Below are positions 43,968 to 52,347 of a stretch of 64,000 bases of DNA, one piece after another. Source of the DNA: Wujia chipingensis (GTDB lineage Bacteria > Bacillota > Clostridia > Lachnospirales > Lachnospiraceae). Below the pieces are notes generated by a model. It was not told where the DNA came from. It made no database searches and worked only from the letters and a program-made list of their open reading frames with translations. The translations under genes and the position numbers were made by a program. The DNA is taken from contig NZ_CP060632.1 of NCBI RefSeq assembly GCF_014337155.1, forward strand, positions 808,501-872,500, given 5' to 3'. The first letter of the stretch is position 1, and each line of letters begins with the position of its first letter.

Positions 43968-45158
43968 ATGACAGAGAATGTTTATAAGCTTGTTATGTTA
44001 GGGTTTGTAACTGGATCGTGGCTGTTTTTAAGCTCCATGTTCCTGCTGAAACGGAAACCGAGATCGTTTCTGTTTCATGCAGGCATGTGGGCTGTGTTGA
44101 TGGTATATTTTATACTGTATGAGTTTTTGATGAGTTATCACGGTGAGGTAGCGTGGTTTCCGGCAGGACTCGTGGAGATTGCAGTCATGATGACGGTTGT
44201 TGCCGTGAATAACGAGGGAAATCTATGGAGAAACTTCTGCATCGTTGTGTTACAACAGGGTGTTGGAAGTCTGTTTTTTACAATGGCGGCGCTGCCATTT
44301 CCGAAGCTGCAGGAGTACCAGCTGAGTATTATCGGATTCCAGCCACTTCCAATATCTGTTACGAACTTTTTGATTTTGGGGTTGATGAATGTGTGCTGTG
44401 TCATTGCAACACTTATTCTGAAATTCATTTTCCGGAAGGAATATACCGGGGATGGACGTCTGTACCGGAATATCATGATCGGGTATATTCTGATCGCGTA
44501 CGTATCCCTTGCTTCGCGCTGGAAGCTGATTGACCGGATACGACAGGGCGATGTGGAAATCAGTAATTTTGTTGTTTTGTATGTGGTGTGGATCATAGGA
44601 ATTGTGATTTTATGCAATTATGTTCCGTATGTCTATAACCGGTCAGAAGCCAGATGGCAGAAAAAAGAACAGCAGATGCTGGCACAGATGCTGGCAGAGA
44701 GTGAACGCCACTATGAGCGGCTGGTAGAAGCACCGTTTGTCTATGGACAGACACTGAGTGGAAATGTGACGCTGGATGCAGTGGTGGCAGATTATACGAA
44801 GCGTGCGCAGGAACGAACGCTTTTGTTTGATGCTGTCGTAGAGCCGGTACATATATCGGATATGGCAGAGCTGGATGTGACGGTAATCGCCGATGCGATG
44901 TTAGAAACGGCATTTACACATGTCTCGACAGGTGCTGATGCGTTTGTACAGTTTACCGTGCGACAGAGAAAGGGCAGTTTGTTTCTGGATGTCGATTATA
45001 TGACAGGAAAACGAATCCTGCGCAAGAAGGAACAGACGCTTGCAGAAGCCCTGATCAGAAAATATGAGGGCAGTAAACAGATCAGAAGAAAAGGAAAAGA
45101 ACGGCAGATTTGTGTGCTGCTTCCAAATCAGGTACAGAAGGAAGAAACAAAGGGATAA
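43968..45158 (+). CDS. AgrC-like membrane protein with degenerate GHKL domain (first copy)
   Basis: A 396-residue protein with about six membrane helices in residues 1-225, then a coiled segment and a cytoplasmic domain. The layout is that of AgrC-type peptide sensors. The C-terminal part aligns with GHKL ATPase landmarks (SGNVTLDAVVADYTKRAQER, AELDVTVIADAMLETAF), but the N-box asparagines are lost where LLxNAxEA is expected, and no H box or glycine-rich G box is visible. It is probably a pseudokinase receptor. It starts 12 bp after dapL and is followed by a paralogue. Confidence 0.75.
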   Translation: MTENVYKLVMLGFVTGSWLFLSSMFLLKRKPRSFLFHAGMWAVLMVYFILYEFLMSYHGEVAWFPAGLVEIAVMMTVVAVNNEGNLWRNFCIVVLQQGVGSLFFTMAALPFPKLQEYQLSIIGFQPLPISVTNFLILGLMNVCCVIATLILKFIFRKEYTGDGRLYRNIMIGYILIAYVSLASRWKLIDRIRQGDVEISNFVVLYVVWIIGIVILCNYVPYVYNRSEARWQKKEQQMLAQMLAESERHYERLVEAPFVYGQTLSGNVTLDAVVADYTKRAQERTLLFDAVVEPVHISDMAELDVTVIADAMLETAFTHVSTGADAFVQFTVRQRKGSLFLDVDYMTGKRILRKKEQTLAEALIRKYEGSKQIRRKGKERQICVLLPNQVQKEETKG

Positions 45159-45172
45159 ATTGTGGGGGTACT

Positions 45173-46351
45173 ATGGTAGAAGAATTATTTTCTGTGTTGG
45201 CACTGGGGCTAGAGATTTCCGTGTGGTTGTTTATAACGTGCATGGTTTTGATTAAGCGGAGACGGCGGAGCATATGGATGCGTCTGCTGTCTCTGTTTAT
45301 GATTGTCGGGTATTTTGAAATCTACGAAGTTTTGATGTTTTATCATGGAGAGAAGCTTTGGCTTTATAGCGGACTGACAGAAATCCTGATGCTGGCATTG
45401 TTAATTGTAATCAATAACGAAGGATGCTTCTGGCGCAATTACTGTATCTTGATTTTGGAACAGGGCATGACCAGTCTGTTATTTTCCATTTTCGGTTACG
45501 CATCTCCAGATTTGAATGAAGATCTGACAAAATTAGTAAGCTTTACACCGGTTGCACCGGTTCGGGCATGCATTCTGGTGTTTGGAGTGATGTCACTGGC
45601 ATTTATTCTCTCAGCACTCTTCTTAAAGAAAATGTTCAAGCAGGAGTATGAGGGAAGCGGGTATATCTACAAACGGATTGTATTTGGCTACACGTTTATC
45701 TCGTATGTGTCTCTGGCATCCCGCTGGAAGCTGATCGATCAGTTGCGGAAAAATACAATTGCAGGGTACGAGGTACTGGCACTGGGTATCGTGTGGGTTG
45801 TATCTTTGATTATGGTTTGTAATTATGTGCCATATGTGTATAATAAACTTGATATCGTATGGCGAAAACGGGAGCAGGAAACGCTGCAAAAATTACAGGC
45901 GGAAAGTCAGATGCATTATGCAGCACTTGCAAAACAGCCATTTGTCTATGGACAGAACCTGAGTGGAAATGTTACACTAGATGCAGTCGTGGCGGATTAT
46001 GCGAAGCGTGCACAGGCACGTGCGCTGCTGTTTGAGGCAGTCGTGGAACCGCTGCAATGTACGGATAAGGCGGAACTGGATGTAACGGTAATTGTGGATG
46101 CGATGCTGGAGACGGCATTTGCAGGAGTTGTTGAAGAGGCGGACGCATTTGTACAGCTTACAGTGAGTGAGCGGAAGGGCAGTTTGTTTCTGGATGTTGA
46201 CTATGTGACGGGAAAACGAGTACCGCACAAAAAGGAACAGGCACTTGCGGATGCACTGATCGGCAAATATGATGGCAGTAAACAACTGCGGAAAAAGGGA
46301 AGAGAACGGCAGATCTGTGTGTTGCTTCCGCAGTCTACGGTTCGCCGCTGA
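45173..46351 (+). CDS. AgrC-like membrane protein with degenerate GHKL domain (second copy)
   Basis: A 392-residue paralogue of the preceding protein. The membrane part has diverged (EIYEVLMFYHGEKLWLYSGL against ILYEFLMSYHGEVAWFPAGL). The cytoplasmic part is more similar: FVYGQNLSGNVTLDAVVADY, ELDVTVIVDAMLETAF, GSLFLDVDYVTGKR, then RKKGRERQICVLLP. Catalytic GHKL residues are again missing. Faster divergence of the membrane half would fit different ligands feeding a shared output. GGGGG four bases before the ATG at 45173 supports this start. The LytTR regulator gene follows after 34 bp. Confidence 0.75.
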   Translation: MVEELFSVLALGLEISVWLFITCMVLIKRRRRSIWMRLLSLFMIVGYFEIYEVLMFYHGEKLWLYSGLTEILMLALLIVINNEGCFWRNYCILILEQGMTSLLFSIFGYASPDLNEDLTKLVSFTPVAPVRACILVFGVMSLAFILSALFLKKMFKQEYEGSGYIYKRIVFGYTFISYVSLASRWKLIDQLRKNTIAGYEVLALGIVWVVSLIMVCNYVPYVYNKLDIVWRKREQETLQKLQAESQMHYAALAKQPFVYGQNLSGNVTLDAVVADYAKRAQARALLFEAVVEPLQCTDKAELDVTVIVDAMLETAFAGVVEEADAFVQLTVSERKGSLFLDVDYVTGKRVPHKKEQALADALIGKYDGSKQLRKKGRERQICVLLPQSTVRR

Positions 46352-46385
46352 AAGAGAAATACGAAGGAACGGAACGATTATTACG

Positions 46386-47099
46386 ATGAAGATTATTATA
46401 TGTGATGATGAACGAATGGATGCCGAGCGCGCGAAAATAATATTACTTTCCTGCAAATGTGTTCAGGAGGAAGACATTACGATTCTTACACCACAGGAGA
46501 TGCATCTGGGACTGGAGGTGCAGGATATAAAATGTGATATTGCGATTATGGATATCGAGTATGAAAACCGGCAGTTCAACGGGATTACATTAAGCAAAGA
46601 GTTAAATAAAAAGCTGCCGCTGTGCCAGATCATCTATCTGACATGGGTATTGGAATTTGCACCGGAAGTGTATGATACGATCCACTGCTATTTTGTGTTA
46701 AAGCAAAACGAGGAGAAGATGTTGCCGCGTGCGATGGAAAAGGCGATACAGATTTATTGTGATCAGGAAGACCATGAAATTATTGAACTTAGAAATCATG
46801 GAAAGATGATGTATATCCGGCAGGCAGATATTATATATGCCGAGAGACAGGATCGGATTGTGCAGATTCACACAGCACAGGGAACGTACCAATGTTATCA
46901 GTCATTGACGAAGATTATGAAACTTCTCGGAAGAAATTTCCTGCGCTGTCATGGCGGATATGTTGTGAATTATAATTATATTGATACTGTGATGCGGGAA
47001 AGCGTGATTTTGTCAAATGGTACGGAGATTCCGATTGGACGGACATACCGGACATCATTTCATGAACAGTACATGTGTATGGTAGAACAGCATGTGTAA
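46386..47099 (+). CDS. AgrA-like LytTR response regulator
   Basis: A 237-residue regulator. The receiver domain (about 1-120) begins KIIICDDERMDAERAKIILL and has the phospho-acceptor Asp in IAIMDIEYENRQFNG. The C-terminal LytTR DNA-binding domain includes LRNHGKMMYIRQADIIYAER, HTAQGTYQCYQSLTKIMKLL, FLRCHGGYVVNYNYID and ILSNGTEIPIGRTYR. LytTR regulators bind paired repeats upstream of quorum or bacteriocin genes. The ATG at 46386 is chosen because upstream in-frame codons overlap the previous gene. A GHKL kinase gene follows. Confidence 0.9.
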   Translation: MKIIICDDERMDAERAKIILLSCKCVQEEDITILTPQEMHLGLEVQDIKCDIAIMDIEYENRQFNGITLSKELNKKLPLCQIIYLTWVLEFAPEVYDTIHCYFVLKQNEEKMLPRAMEKAIQIYCDQEDHEIIELRNHGKMMYIRQADIIYAERQDRIVQIHTAQGTYQCYQSLTKIMKLLGRNFLRCHGGYVVNYNYIDTVMRESVILSNGTEIPIGRTYRTSFHEQYMCMVEQHV

Positions 47100-47122
47100 T
47101 ACAGATACAGGGAGAAATGCAA

Positions 47123-47836
47123 ATGGAAAAAGCAGTGGGGATTGGACTGTTTGCCTTGCTGGTTGTGGGCGTTGCCTTTGTGCAGGTGCATTATTACCGG
47201 GAGCGGCAGCGGGCAAAGGCAGAGTGTGAACGGCTGGAGCAGAGCATCGGGCAGATGCAGAAGCAATATGTCGATGTGGTAAAACAGAACCAGTCATATC
47301 GCCAGATGAATCATGAATTAAAAAAGTATCAGTGGCTTGTACAGGTTATGCGTGAGAATATGGGAACGGTCACGCATGGACAGTTGCTGGAGCTTGTATT
47401 GCAGAAGAAAATACAGGAAGCAGAGCATAAACAGATCACTTGTGATGTGCAGGGAACCTTAAATGGAAATCTGCGTATGGACGAGATGTCGCTGGTCAGC
47501 CTCGTGATGAATCTGCTGGACAATGCGATCGAAGCATGTGTGCAGACGGAGACCAGACAGATTCAGGTTGTGATCGCAGAAGATCCTGCGGCGCAGATGC
47601 TGGAATTGAAATTACAGAACTCAAAGAACAGCAGTCAGAAGCTGCATGCGAATGAAGCAGGAATGGGATATCAGACGACAAAAGAGGATCGCGGCTCGCA
47701 TGGGTATGGAACACAGATCATCCAGCGGATCGTCGATGAAAATGGTGGTACAATTCGGTATGTGGATGCCGGGGATACCATGCAGATCACCTGCAGACTC
47801 TGTATGGAAGATAAAAAGCTTTTGAGCGAGGGATAA
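47123..47836 (+). CDS. Short GHKL-domain histidine kinase
   Basis: A 237-residue protein with one N-terminal membrane helix (GIGLFALLVVGVAFVQVHYY), a coiled coil, the phospho-acceptor region MNHELKKYQWLVQVM, and a GHKL ATPase domain with the N box LVMNLLDNAIEAC and G box GSHGYGTQIIQRI. Unlike the two upstream sensor-like proteins it has the catalytic residues, but it lacks their multi-helix receptor. It may supply kinase activity to them. GGGAG eight bases before 47123 supports this start. A leucine-rich-repeat gene follows after 3 bp. Confidence 0.85.
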   Translation: MEKAVGIGLFALLVVGVAFVQVHYYRERQRAKAECERLEQSIGQMQKQYVDVVKQNQSYRQMNHELKKYQWLVQVMRENMGTVTHGQLLELVLQKKIQEAEHKQITCDVQGTLNGNLRMDEMSLVSLVMNLLDNAIEACVQTETRQIQVVIAEDPAAQMLELKLQNSKNSSQKLHANEAGMGYQTTKEDRGSHGYGTQIIQRIVDENGGTIRYVDAGDTMQITCRLCMEDKKLLSEG

Positions 47837-47839
47837 CGT

Positions 47840-48586
47840 ATGACACAGGATGAATTTAGCTGCCTCTATGAGGAGAATTCATTTACATGTATTATAAAAA
47901 AGGGGCTGGCGATGCTGGATGGTGACCGCATCCGAATCGAGCATATCGACAGCGATATGGAAGTTCTGACCATCCCGGATGAGCTTCCGGTTACGCTGTT
48001 TGATATACAGGGAAGAAGCTACACGCGCATCCTTCCAGTTTCCGAGCTTGGGAAAAAGGCGTGTTATGAGAAGAAAAATGTAAAGCAGGTGCGCCTTGGA
48101 AAAAATTTGCGATTTCTGGATGACTATGCGTTTGCACGCTGTGAACATCTGACAGAGGTTGTGGCAGAGGGCATCGATGGATTTGCTGACCTGCGTCTTG
48201 GCAATGGCGTGTTTGATGATTGTGGAAGCCTGGAGATTTTAGCACTCGACGGTGACCGGGAAGCGAAAATTGCAAGGCTGCTTGCAGCTGTACCACGGTT
48301 CCTGAAAGCGGAGGATCTGTTGACAGGCGGCGAGATCGGGACGGACGCATGGTATGAGCGTTGGGATTTTGCCCTGCGTGCCTTTTTGAAGGAAGACGAT
48401 GTTGCGGGCTACATGCAGGCAGTGCTTTTTGGCAAGCGGAAGTTCGCAGACCGGGAAGCGTACATTGCCTATGTGCAGGAGGCAAAGCGCGCATTGTGCA
48501 GACTGCGGTTGGAATACGGAGAAGAATTGCAGGCATTTGCCCGGAAACAGTGTGAGGAGTATCTGGGAGAAATGCGGCAGGTATAA
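47840..48586 (+). CDS. Small protein with BspA-type leucine-rich repeats
   Basis: A 248-residue cytoplasmic protein. Residues about 35-135 contain LRR_5/BspA-like segments (VLTIPDELPVTLFDIQGRSY, NVKQVRLGKNLRFLDDYAFA, RCEHLTEV, VFDDCGSLEILAL). The C-terminal 100 residues are helical (ALRAFLKEDDVAGYMQAVLF). There is no signal peptide, so it is probably intracellular. It starts 3 bp after the GHKL kinase stop and is the last gene of that block. Function unknown. Confidence 0.7.
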   Translation: MTQDEFSCLYEENSFTCIIKKGLAMLDGDRIRIEHIDSDMEVLTIPDELPVTLFDIQGRSYTRILPVSELGKKACYEKKNVKQVRLGKNLRFLDDYAFARCEHLTEVVAEGIDGFADLRLGNGVFDDCGSLEILALDGDREAKIARLLAAVPRFLKAEDLLTGGEIGTDAWYERWDFALRAFLKEDDVAGYMQAVLFGKRKFADREAYIAYVQEAKRALCRLRLEYGEELQAFARKQCEEYLGEMRQV

Positions 48587-48651
48587 CGGGTACGAAGAAA
48601 CAATGATTTAGGAATTGTAAGATCTGGTTTTTATACAGGAAGGAAGATGGC

Positions 48652-49248
48652 ATGTCTAAATTCACAAAGCAGGCGATCATGGATGGATTTATTGAATTGT
48701 CCAAGCAGATGCCGATCGATAAGATCACTGTAAAAAAAGTAACCGATTATATCGGAATTACACGGAATACATTTTACTATCACTATCAGGATATCTATGC
48801 ACTGTTGGAGGAGATTGTTGTTACAAAGGCGAAGAAATTATTTGTCTTAGATGAGGACAATCTGGAGAACTCGTGGAAGAGTAACCTGCGTTTCATGGGA
48901 CAGTATGGAAAGAAGAACGAAAACTTTATAAGAAACCTCTACCAGTCAATGGGACGGGACGCGTTTGGTGACCAGTTATTAGAAATCAGCTATGGCTCCA
49001 TCTACCGGAGTGTGCAGGCGTATGCGGAAAAAGAGATGGTGAAAAATCCGGACGTCACATACAAGGAACAGGCAATCAAGGATACATCCTATATACTTGC
49101 GAAGATGCTTTCGGAAAATGCAGTCGAGTGGATACGCGGACGTGTGGAGCAGGATCCGGTCGCATTGATGGAGAAAGCGATTGTGGCAGTGGACGGCGTC
49201 GGACAGGTGCTGTTGAATAATTTGAACAAGAATTATAATAATAAATAA
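48652..49248 (+). CDS. TetR-family transcriptional regulator
   Basis: A 198-residue TetR/DhaS-like regulator. The N-terminal DNA-binding domain contains TKQAIMDGFIELSKQMPIDK, ITVKKVTDYIGITRNTFYYH and YHYQDIYALLEEI. The rest is a helical ligand/dimer domain. It lies directly upstream of a glycerol-1-phosphate dehydrogenase gene (27 bp) and 1.9 kb before the acyl-synthase operon, so it is a candidate local regulator. The effector is unknown. GGAAGG precedes the ATG. Confidence 0.88.
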   Translation: MSKFTKQAIMDGFIELSKQMPIDKITVKKVTDYIGITRNTFYYHYQDIYALLEEIVVTKAKKLFVLDEDNLENSWKSNLRFMGQYGKKNENFIRNLYQSMGRDAFGDQLLEISYGSIYRSVQAYAEKEMVKNPDVTYKEQAIKDTSYILAKMLSENAVEWIRGRVEQDPVALMEKAIVAVDGVGQVLLNNLNKNYNNK

Positions 49249-49275
49249 GCAGAGAAGAATCAGGAGGGTATATAC

Positions 49276-50334
49276 ATGGCAGGATCCCATATTGCGATTC
49301 CGACGATCTTGAAGATTGGGAGCGGAACACTTGGAAACGTAGGAAAATATCTGCAGTCAAGCGGATTTAAGAAAGCGGTTGTATTCTTTGGAAATGGACT
49401 TGTGGAGATGTTCGGAAAGACGGTAATGGATTCCCTTTCCGAGGCGGATATCGAGGTGCTTTCGTATTGTGAGCTTGACACAACGGATATCAAGGATATC
49501 ATCGATCTGGCATTTACAATCGACGCGAAGACACAGGTGATCTTAGGCATCGGCGGCGGCAAGGTCATTGATGCCGGAAAATATGCCGCTTATCTGCGGA
49601 AGCTTCCGTTTATCAGCATGCCGACATCGGCATCGAGTGATGGATTTTCTTCGGCAAGTGCATCACTTCTGGTAAATGGCAAGCGTACGTCTGTGCCAGC
49701 ACGCATGGCATATGGAATCGTGGTGGATACGGATGTATTGAAGTCCGCACCGACGAAGTTCTTATATTCCGGTATCGGTGATATGGTATCGAAGATCACA
49801 GCACTGTACGACTGGATTTTTGAGGCGGAGCATGGCGTGTCCGAGGTGAATGATTTCGCGGTAATGATTGCGAAGAAGGCGGTCAACAGCTTCGTGCGGA
49901 CACCATTTGAGAGTATTCAGGATAACCTCTTCCTGAAGGAGCTGGTTGATTCGCTGGCGATGAGCGGAATTGCAAATGAGATCGCAGGTGGCAGTGCGCC
50001 GACGAGCGGTAGTGAGCATCTGATCTCCCATGCGCTGGATAAGCTGCTGGAGGTGCCACAGCTCCACGGTGTGCAGGTTGGAATCGCCACCTATGTGATG
50101 GCAGTTGTACAGGATCACCGGTATGTGCGTGTCAATAAGATCTTCGAGGATACCGGATTCTGGGATTTCGTATCGACACTTGGCTTGAATCGCGCAGACT
50201 ACGAGTCGGCAATCGATATGGCACCGCAGATCAAGCCGAATCGTTACACATATCTGCATGAAGCAAAGTACCGGGAGAAGGCGAAACAGGTGCTTCGCGA
50301 AGATCCGGTGATGAAGCGGGTATTTGGTGAATAA
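49276..50334 (+). CDS. sn-Glycerol-1-phosphate dehydrogenase family protein
   Basis: A 352-residue iron/zinc-type dehydrogenase of the EgsA/AraM group. These make sn-glycerol-1-phosphate, the archaeal-type lipid backbone enantiomer, from dihydroxyacetone phosphate. The NAD(P) motif is GIGGGKVIDAGKY. PTSASSDGFSSASASL and metal-ligand segments GSEHLISHALDKL and HGVQVGIATYVM match the family. In Bacillus the homologue supports heptaprenylglyceryl lipids. No PcrB-type prenyltransferase is nearby; a PlsC acyltransferase and acyl-synthase genes are, which may point to a G1P-based acyl lipid. A terminator separates it from the next gene. Confidence 0.87.
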   Translation: MAGSHIAIPTILKIGSGTLGNVGKYLQSSGFKKAVVFFGNGLVEMFGKTVMDSLSEADIEVLSYCELDTTDIKDIIDLAFTIDAKTQVILGIGGGKVIDAGKYAAYLRKLPFISMPTSASSDGFSSASASLLVNGKRTSVPARMAYGIVVDTDVLKSAPTKFLYSGIGDMVSKITALYDWIFEAEHGVSEVNDFAVMIAKKAVNSFVRTPFESIQDNLFLKELVDSLAMSGIANEIAGGSAPTSGSEHLISHALDKLLEVPQLHGVQVGIATYVMAVVQDHRYVRVNKIFEDTGFWDFVSTLGLNRADYESAIDMAPQIKPNRYTYLHEAKYREKAKQVLREDPVMKRVFGE

Positions 50335-50364
50335 GAACAATCAAAAAAAGTTGTGCAAATTAGG

Positions 50365-50399
50365 CGGAATGTGTAAAAAATATACACATTCCGTTTTTT
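50365..50399 (+). terminator. Terminator after glycerol-1-phosphate dehydrogenase gene
   Basis: CGGAATGTGTA (50365-50375) pairs with TACACATTCCG (50383-50393), followed by six T residues. Its T run overlaps the -35 of the next promoter. Confidence 0.93.
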
Positions 50400-50426
50400 G
50401 ACACTTGTAGGAACTTGGAATATATG
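50398..50426 (+). promoter_or_regulatory. Promoter of the acyl-synthase operon
   Basis: TTGACA (50398-50403), 17 bp, TATATG (50421-50426). It abuts the preceding terminator and begins a unit that can run to about 56275. The leader is about 90 bases. Confidence 0.7.
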
Positions 50427-50522
50427 CGAAAATAACACAGTGCTTTTCTACGCGTATACCAATGTTAATTAGATGTATGCAGGGAGAACACAACAAAATT
50501 AGAAGATAAAGTGTGAGCGAAG

Positions 50523-51269
50523 ATGAAGATACTTTTGATTAACGGAAGCTTGCGTGGAGAGTATAGCTCCTCCCTCAAAGTTGCCCATGCATTTGTCAAA
50601 GGCATGGTGGAAGAATATGGAGCGGACACGGAAGTCTGTGAGGTAGCATTGAAGGACAAAAGGATTGACCATTGTCATGGGTGCTTTGTCTGTTGGAAGA
50701 CGACACCGGGGCAGTGCTGTATCCACGATGATATGGATGAGCTGCGGCAGATGGTGATGGACAGCGATATCATTGTTGAGAGCTTTCCGCTTTATTTCTT
50801 TGGACTGCCTTCAAAGCTGAAGGCATTTACGGATCGTATGATCTCCTATGTACAGGAGTATCGCGGGAATCCGGGCGATGAGGAGAATCATCGGTTCCTG
50901 CATAACATGCGGTATCCGGAGCTCGAAAAGAAGAAACTGATTTTAGTATCCACATGCGGCTATGAGGTGACAGACAACTGTTACGATGCCGTGTTTGCAG
51001 AGTTTGACCGGATCTGCGGCGAGGGAAAATACACAACGGTGCTGGCACCGCAGGGGGGTCCACTCTCAGAGCAGGGGTTTGCAGAGAAGGTGGCACGCTA
51101 TCTGGAGAAATTCAAAGAGGCTGGTCACGAATATGCAAGGGAAGGCTGTTTATCGGAACGTACGTGGAACAAGCTGCAGCGACCGTTGCTTGGACACAGT
51201 ACATTCGAGATGGCAATCAATATGAACTGGGACAACCCGGAGGTTGGACCTTACGGAAAGCTGGTGTAG
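50523..51269 (+). CDS. NADPH-dependent FMN reductase-like flavoprotein
   Basis: A 248-residue flavodoxin-fold protein. LLINGSLRGEYSSSLKVAHA is the FMN phosphate loop; CHGCFVCWKTTPGQCCIHDD is a cysteine-rich segment typical of iron-sulfur flavoprotein relatives; SFPLYFFGLPSKLKAFTDRM completes the flavin site. It heads the acyl-synthase operon and may oxidise or reduce the product or a cofactor. The C-terminal 50 residues (ERTWNKLQRPLLGHSTFEMA) exceed the minimal domain. The PlsC gene starts 3 bp later. Confidence 0.8.
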   Translation: MKILLINGSLRGEYSSSLKVAHAFVKGMVEEYGADTEVCEVALKDKRIDHCHGCFVCWKTTPGQCCIHDDMDELRQMVMDSDIIVESFPLYFFGLPSKLKAFTDRMISYVQEYRGNPGDEENHRFLHNMRYPELEKKKLILVSTCGYEVTDNCYDAVFAEFDRICGEGKYTTVLAPQGGPLSEQGFAEKVARYLEKFKEAGHEYAREGCLSERTWNKLQRPLLGHSTFEMAINMNWDNPEVGPYGKLV

Positions 51270-51272
51270 AAC

Positions 51273-51908
51273 GTGGAGACACTAAAGAGATTTGCAGCGA
51301 AGCTTGCCTTTGCGATCGCGAATGGCGTAATCCGTATCCTGTACCCGCCCAAGGTAACGTGGGAAGACAAAAAGGCAACGAAAGATGCGTTGAAAAAAGG
51401 CAACTGTGTTGTTTATTCCAATCACACAAGTCATGTGGATGGGTTCTATATGACACGACTGTTTGGTAAATATAGGGTACATACCTTTGTTGCGCGGGAC
51501 TGGTATGATAAGAAGAAGATTAACTGGTTGTTCCGCAATCTTCCATATATCCCAATGAACCGTCAGGAGATGGATACAAGCTGGCTGTCGATGGGATTGG
51601 AGAAGATGAATGAGGGCTGCCCGATCTACATATTCCCGGAAGGACATACGAGCCATACCGGAGTGATGGATGAATTCAAGCCAGGATTTCTGATGCTTGC
51701 GAGACAGGCACAGGCGCAGGTTGTACCAGTTGTGATCGACGGCGAATTTAAGGTCTTCCATCGCATGCACATTATCGTCGGCAAGCCGGTCGAGATGGAT
51801 TTAAACGAAGAAGGCAGACCATCGGTTGTCCTCAAAAAATATGCAGGCGTCTGCAGAGACAGGATCTATGAGTTGCGTGATACCTACGGTGTGAAGAAAC
51901 AATCATGA
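51273..51908 (+). CDS. PlsC-like 1-acyl-sn-glycerol-3-phosphate acyltransferase
   Basis: A 211-residue LPLAT-family acyltransferase starting at GTG. The HX4D motif is in SNHTSHVDGFYM, and FPEGHTSHTG is the second motif. MARQAQAQVVPVVID-like sequence forms the third region. Family enzymes transfer acyl chains from ACP or CoA to lysophospholipid or related alcohols. In this operon it is a natural candidate to move the chain made by the adjacent ACP/ketosynthase to a glycerol phosphate. It begins 3 bp after the flavoprotein stop. Confidence 0.88.
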   Translation: METLKRFAAKLAFAIANGVIRILYPPKVTWEDKKATKDALKKGNCVVYSNHTSHVDGFYMTRLFGKYRVHTFVARDWYDKKKINWLFRNLPYIPMNRQEMDTSWLSMGLEKMNEGCPIYIFPEGHTSHTGVMDEFKPGFLMLARQAQAQVVPVVIDGEFKVFHRMHIIVGKPVEMDLNEEGRPSVVLKKYAGVCRDRIYELRDTYGVKKQS

Positions 51909-51983
51909 TATTTGGAGTGGAAACACTCTTAAAATATACCCGTTGATTCGGGGTAAAATATAAGAAAAGGAAGGATACATAGA

Positions 51984-52232
51984 ATGAACGAAAAAGAGTT
52001 AGAAATCGCTGAGAACATTAAAGGAATGCTTTCAAAGAATCTTAGAATCCCTGAGGAAGAATTAGATTATGAAGTTCCATTGTTTGGTGATGGAATTGGA
52101 CTTGATTCTGTTGATTCCCTGGAGATTATCGCTTGTATCGATTCTGCTTACGGCGTAGCTATGACAGGTGTTGCAAAGGAACACTTCTACAACATCGAGA
52201 GCCTTACAAAGTACGTTGTAGCAAATATGTAA
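51984..52232 (+). CDS. Acyl carrier protein
   Basis: An 82-residue ACP. The phosphopantetheine serine is in GDGIGLDSVDSLEI (about Ser 40). The protein is acidic and helical, with EKELEIAENIKGMLSKNLRI at the start. It differs from typical housekeeping AcpP (a GIGLDSVDSLE signature resembles polyketide or specialised ACPs). A stable hairpin follows before the ketosynthase gene. AGGAAGGA precedes the ATG. Confidence 0.9.
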   Translation: MNEKELEIAENIKGMLSKNLRIPEEELDYEVPLFGDGIGLDSVDSLEIIACIDSAYGVAMTGVAKEHFYNIESLTKYVVANM

Positions 52233-52250
52233 TAGCAAGTCATACAAAGA

Positions 52251-52283
52251 GGGCTGTCCCGAAAGGAAACTTTGGGGCAGCCC
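52251..52283 (+). other. Stable hairpin between acp and the ketosynthase gene
   Basis: GGGCTGTCCCGAA pairs with TTTGGGGCAGCCC over 13 bp (including two wobble pairs) around a 7-base loop. No T run follows, so it is more likely an mRNA-stabilising or processing element, or a weak terminator, raising acp output over downstream genes. Confidence 0.6.
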
Positions 52284-52347
52284 TGTGTATTCTGAACAGG
52301 TAGATAGGAAACGCGCGAATGCGTGGTGGCATATAAAGGAGATAAAA

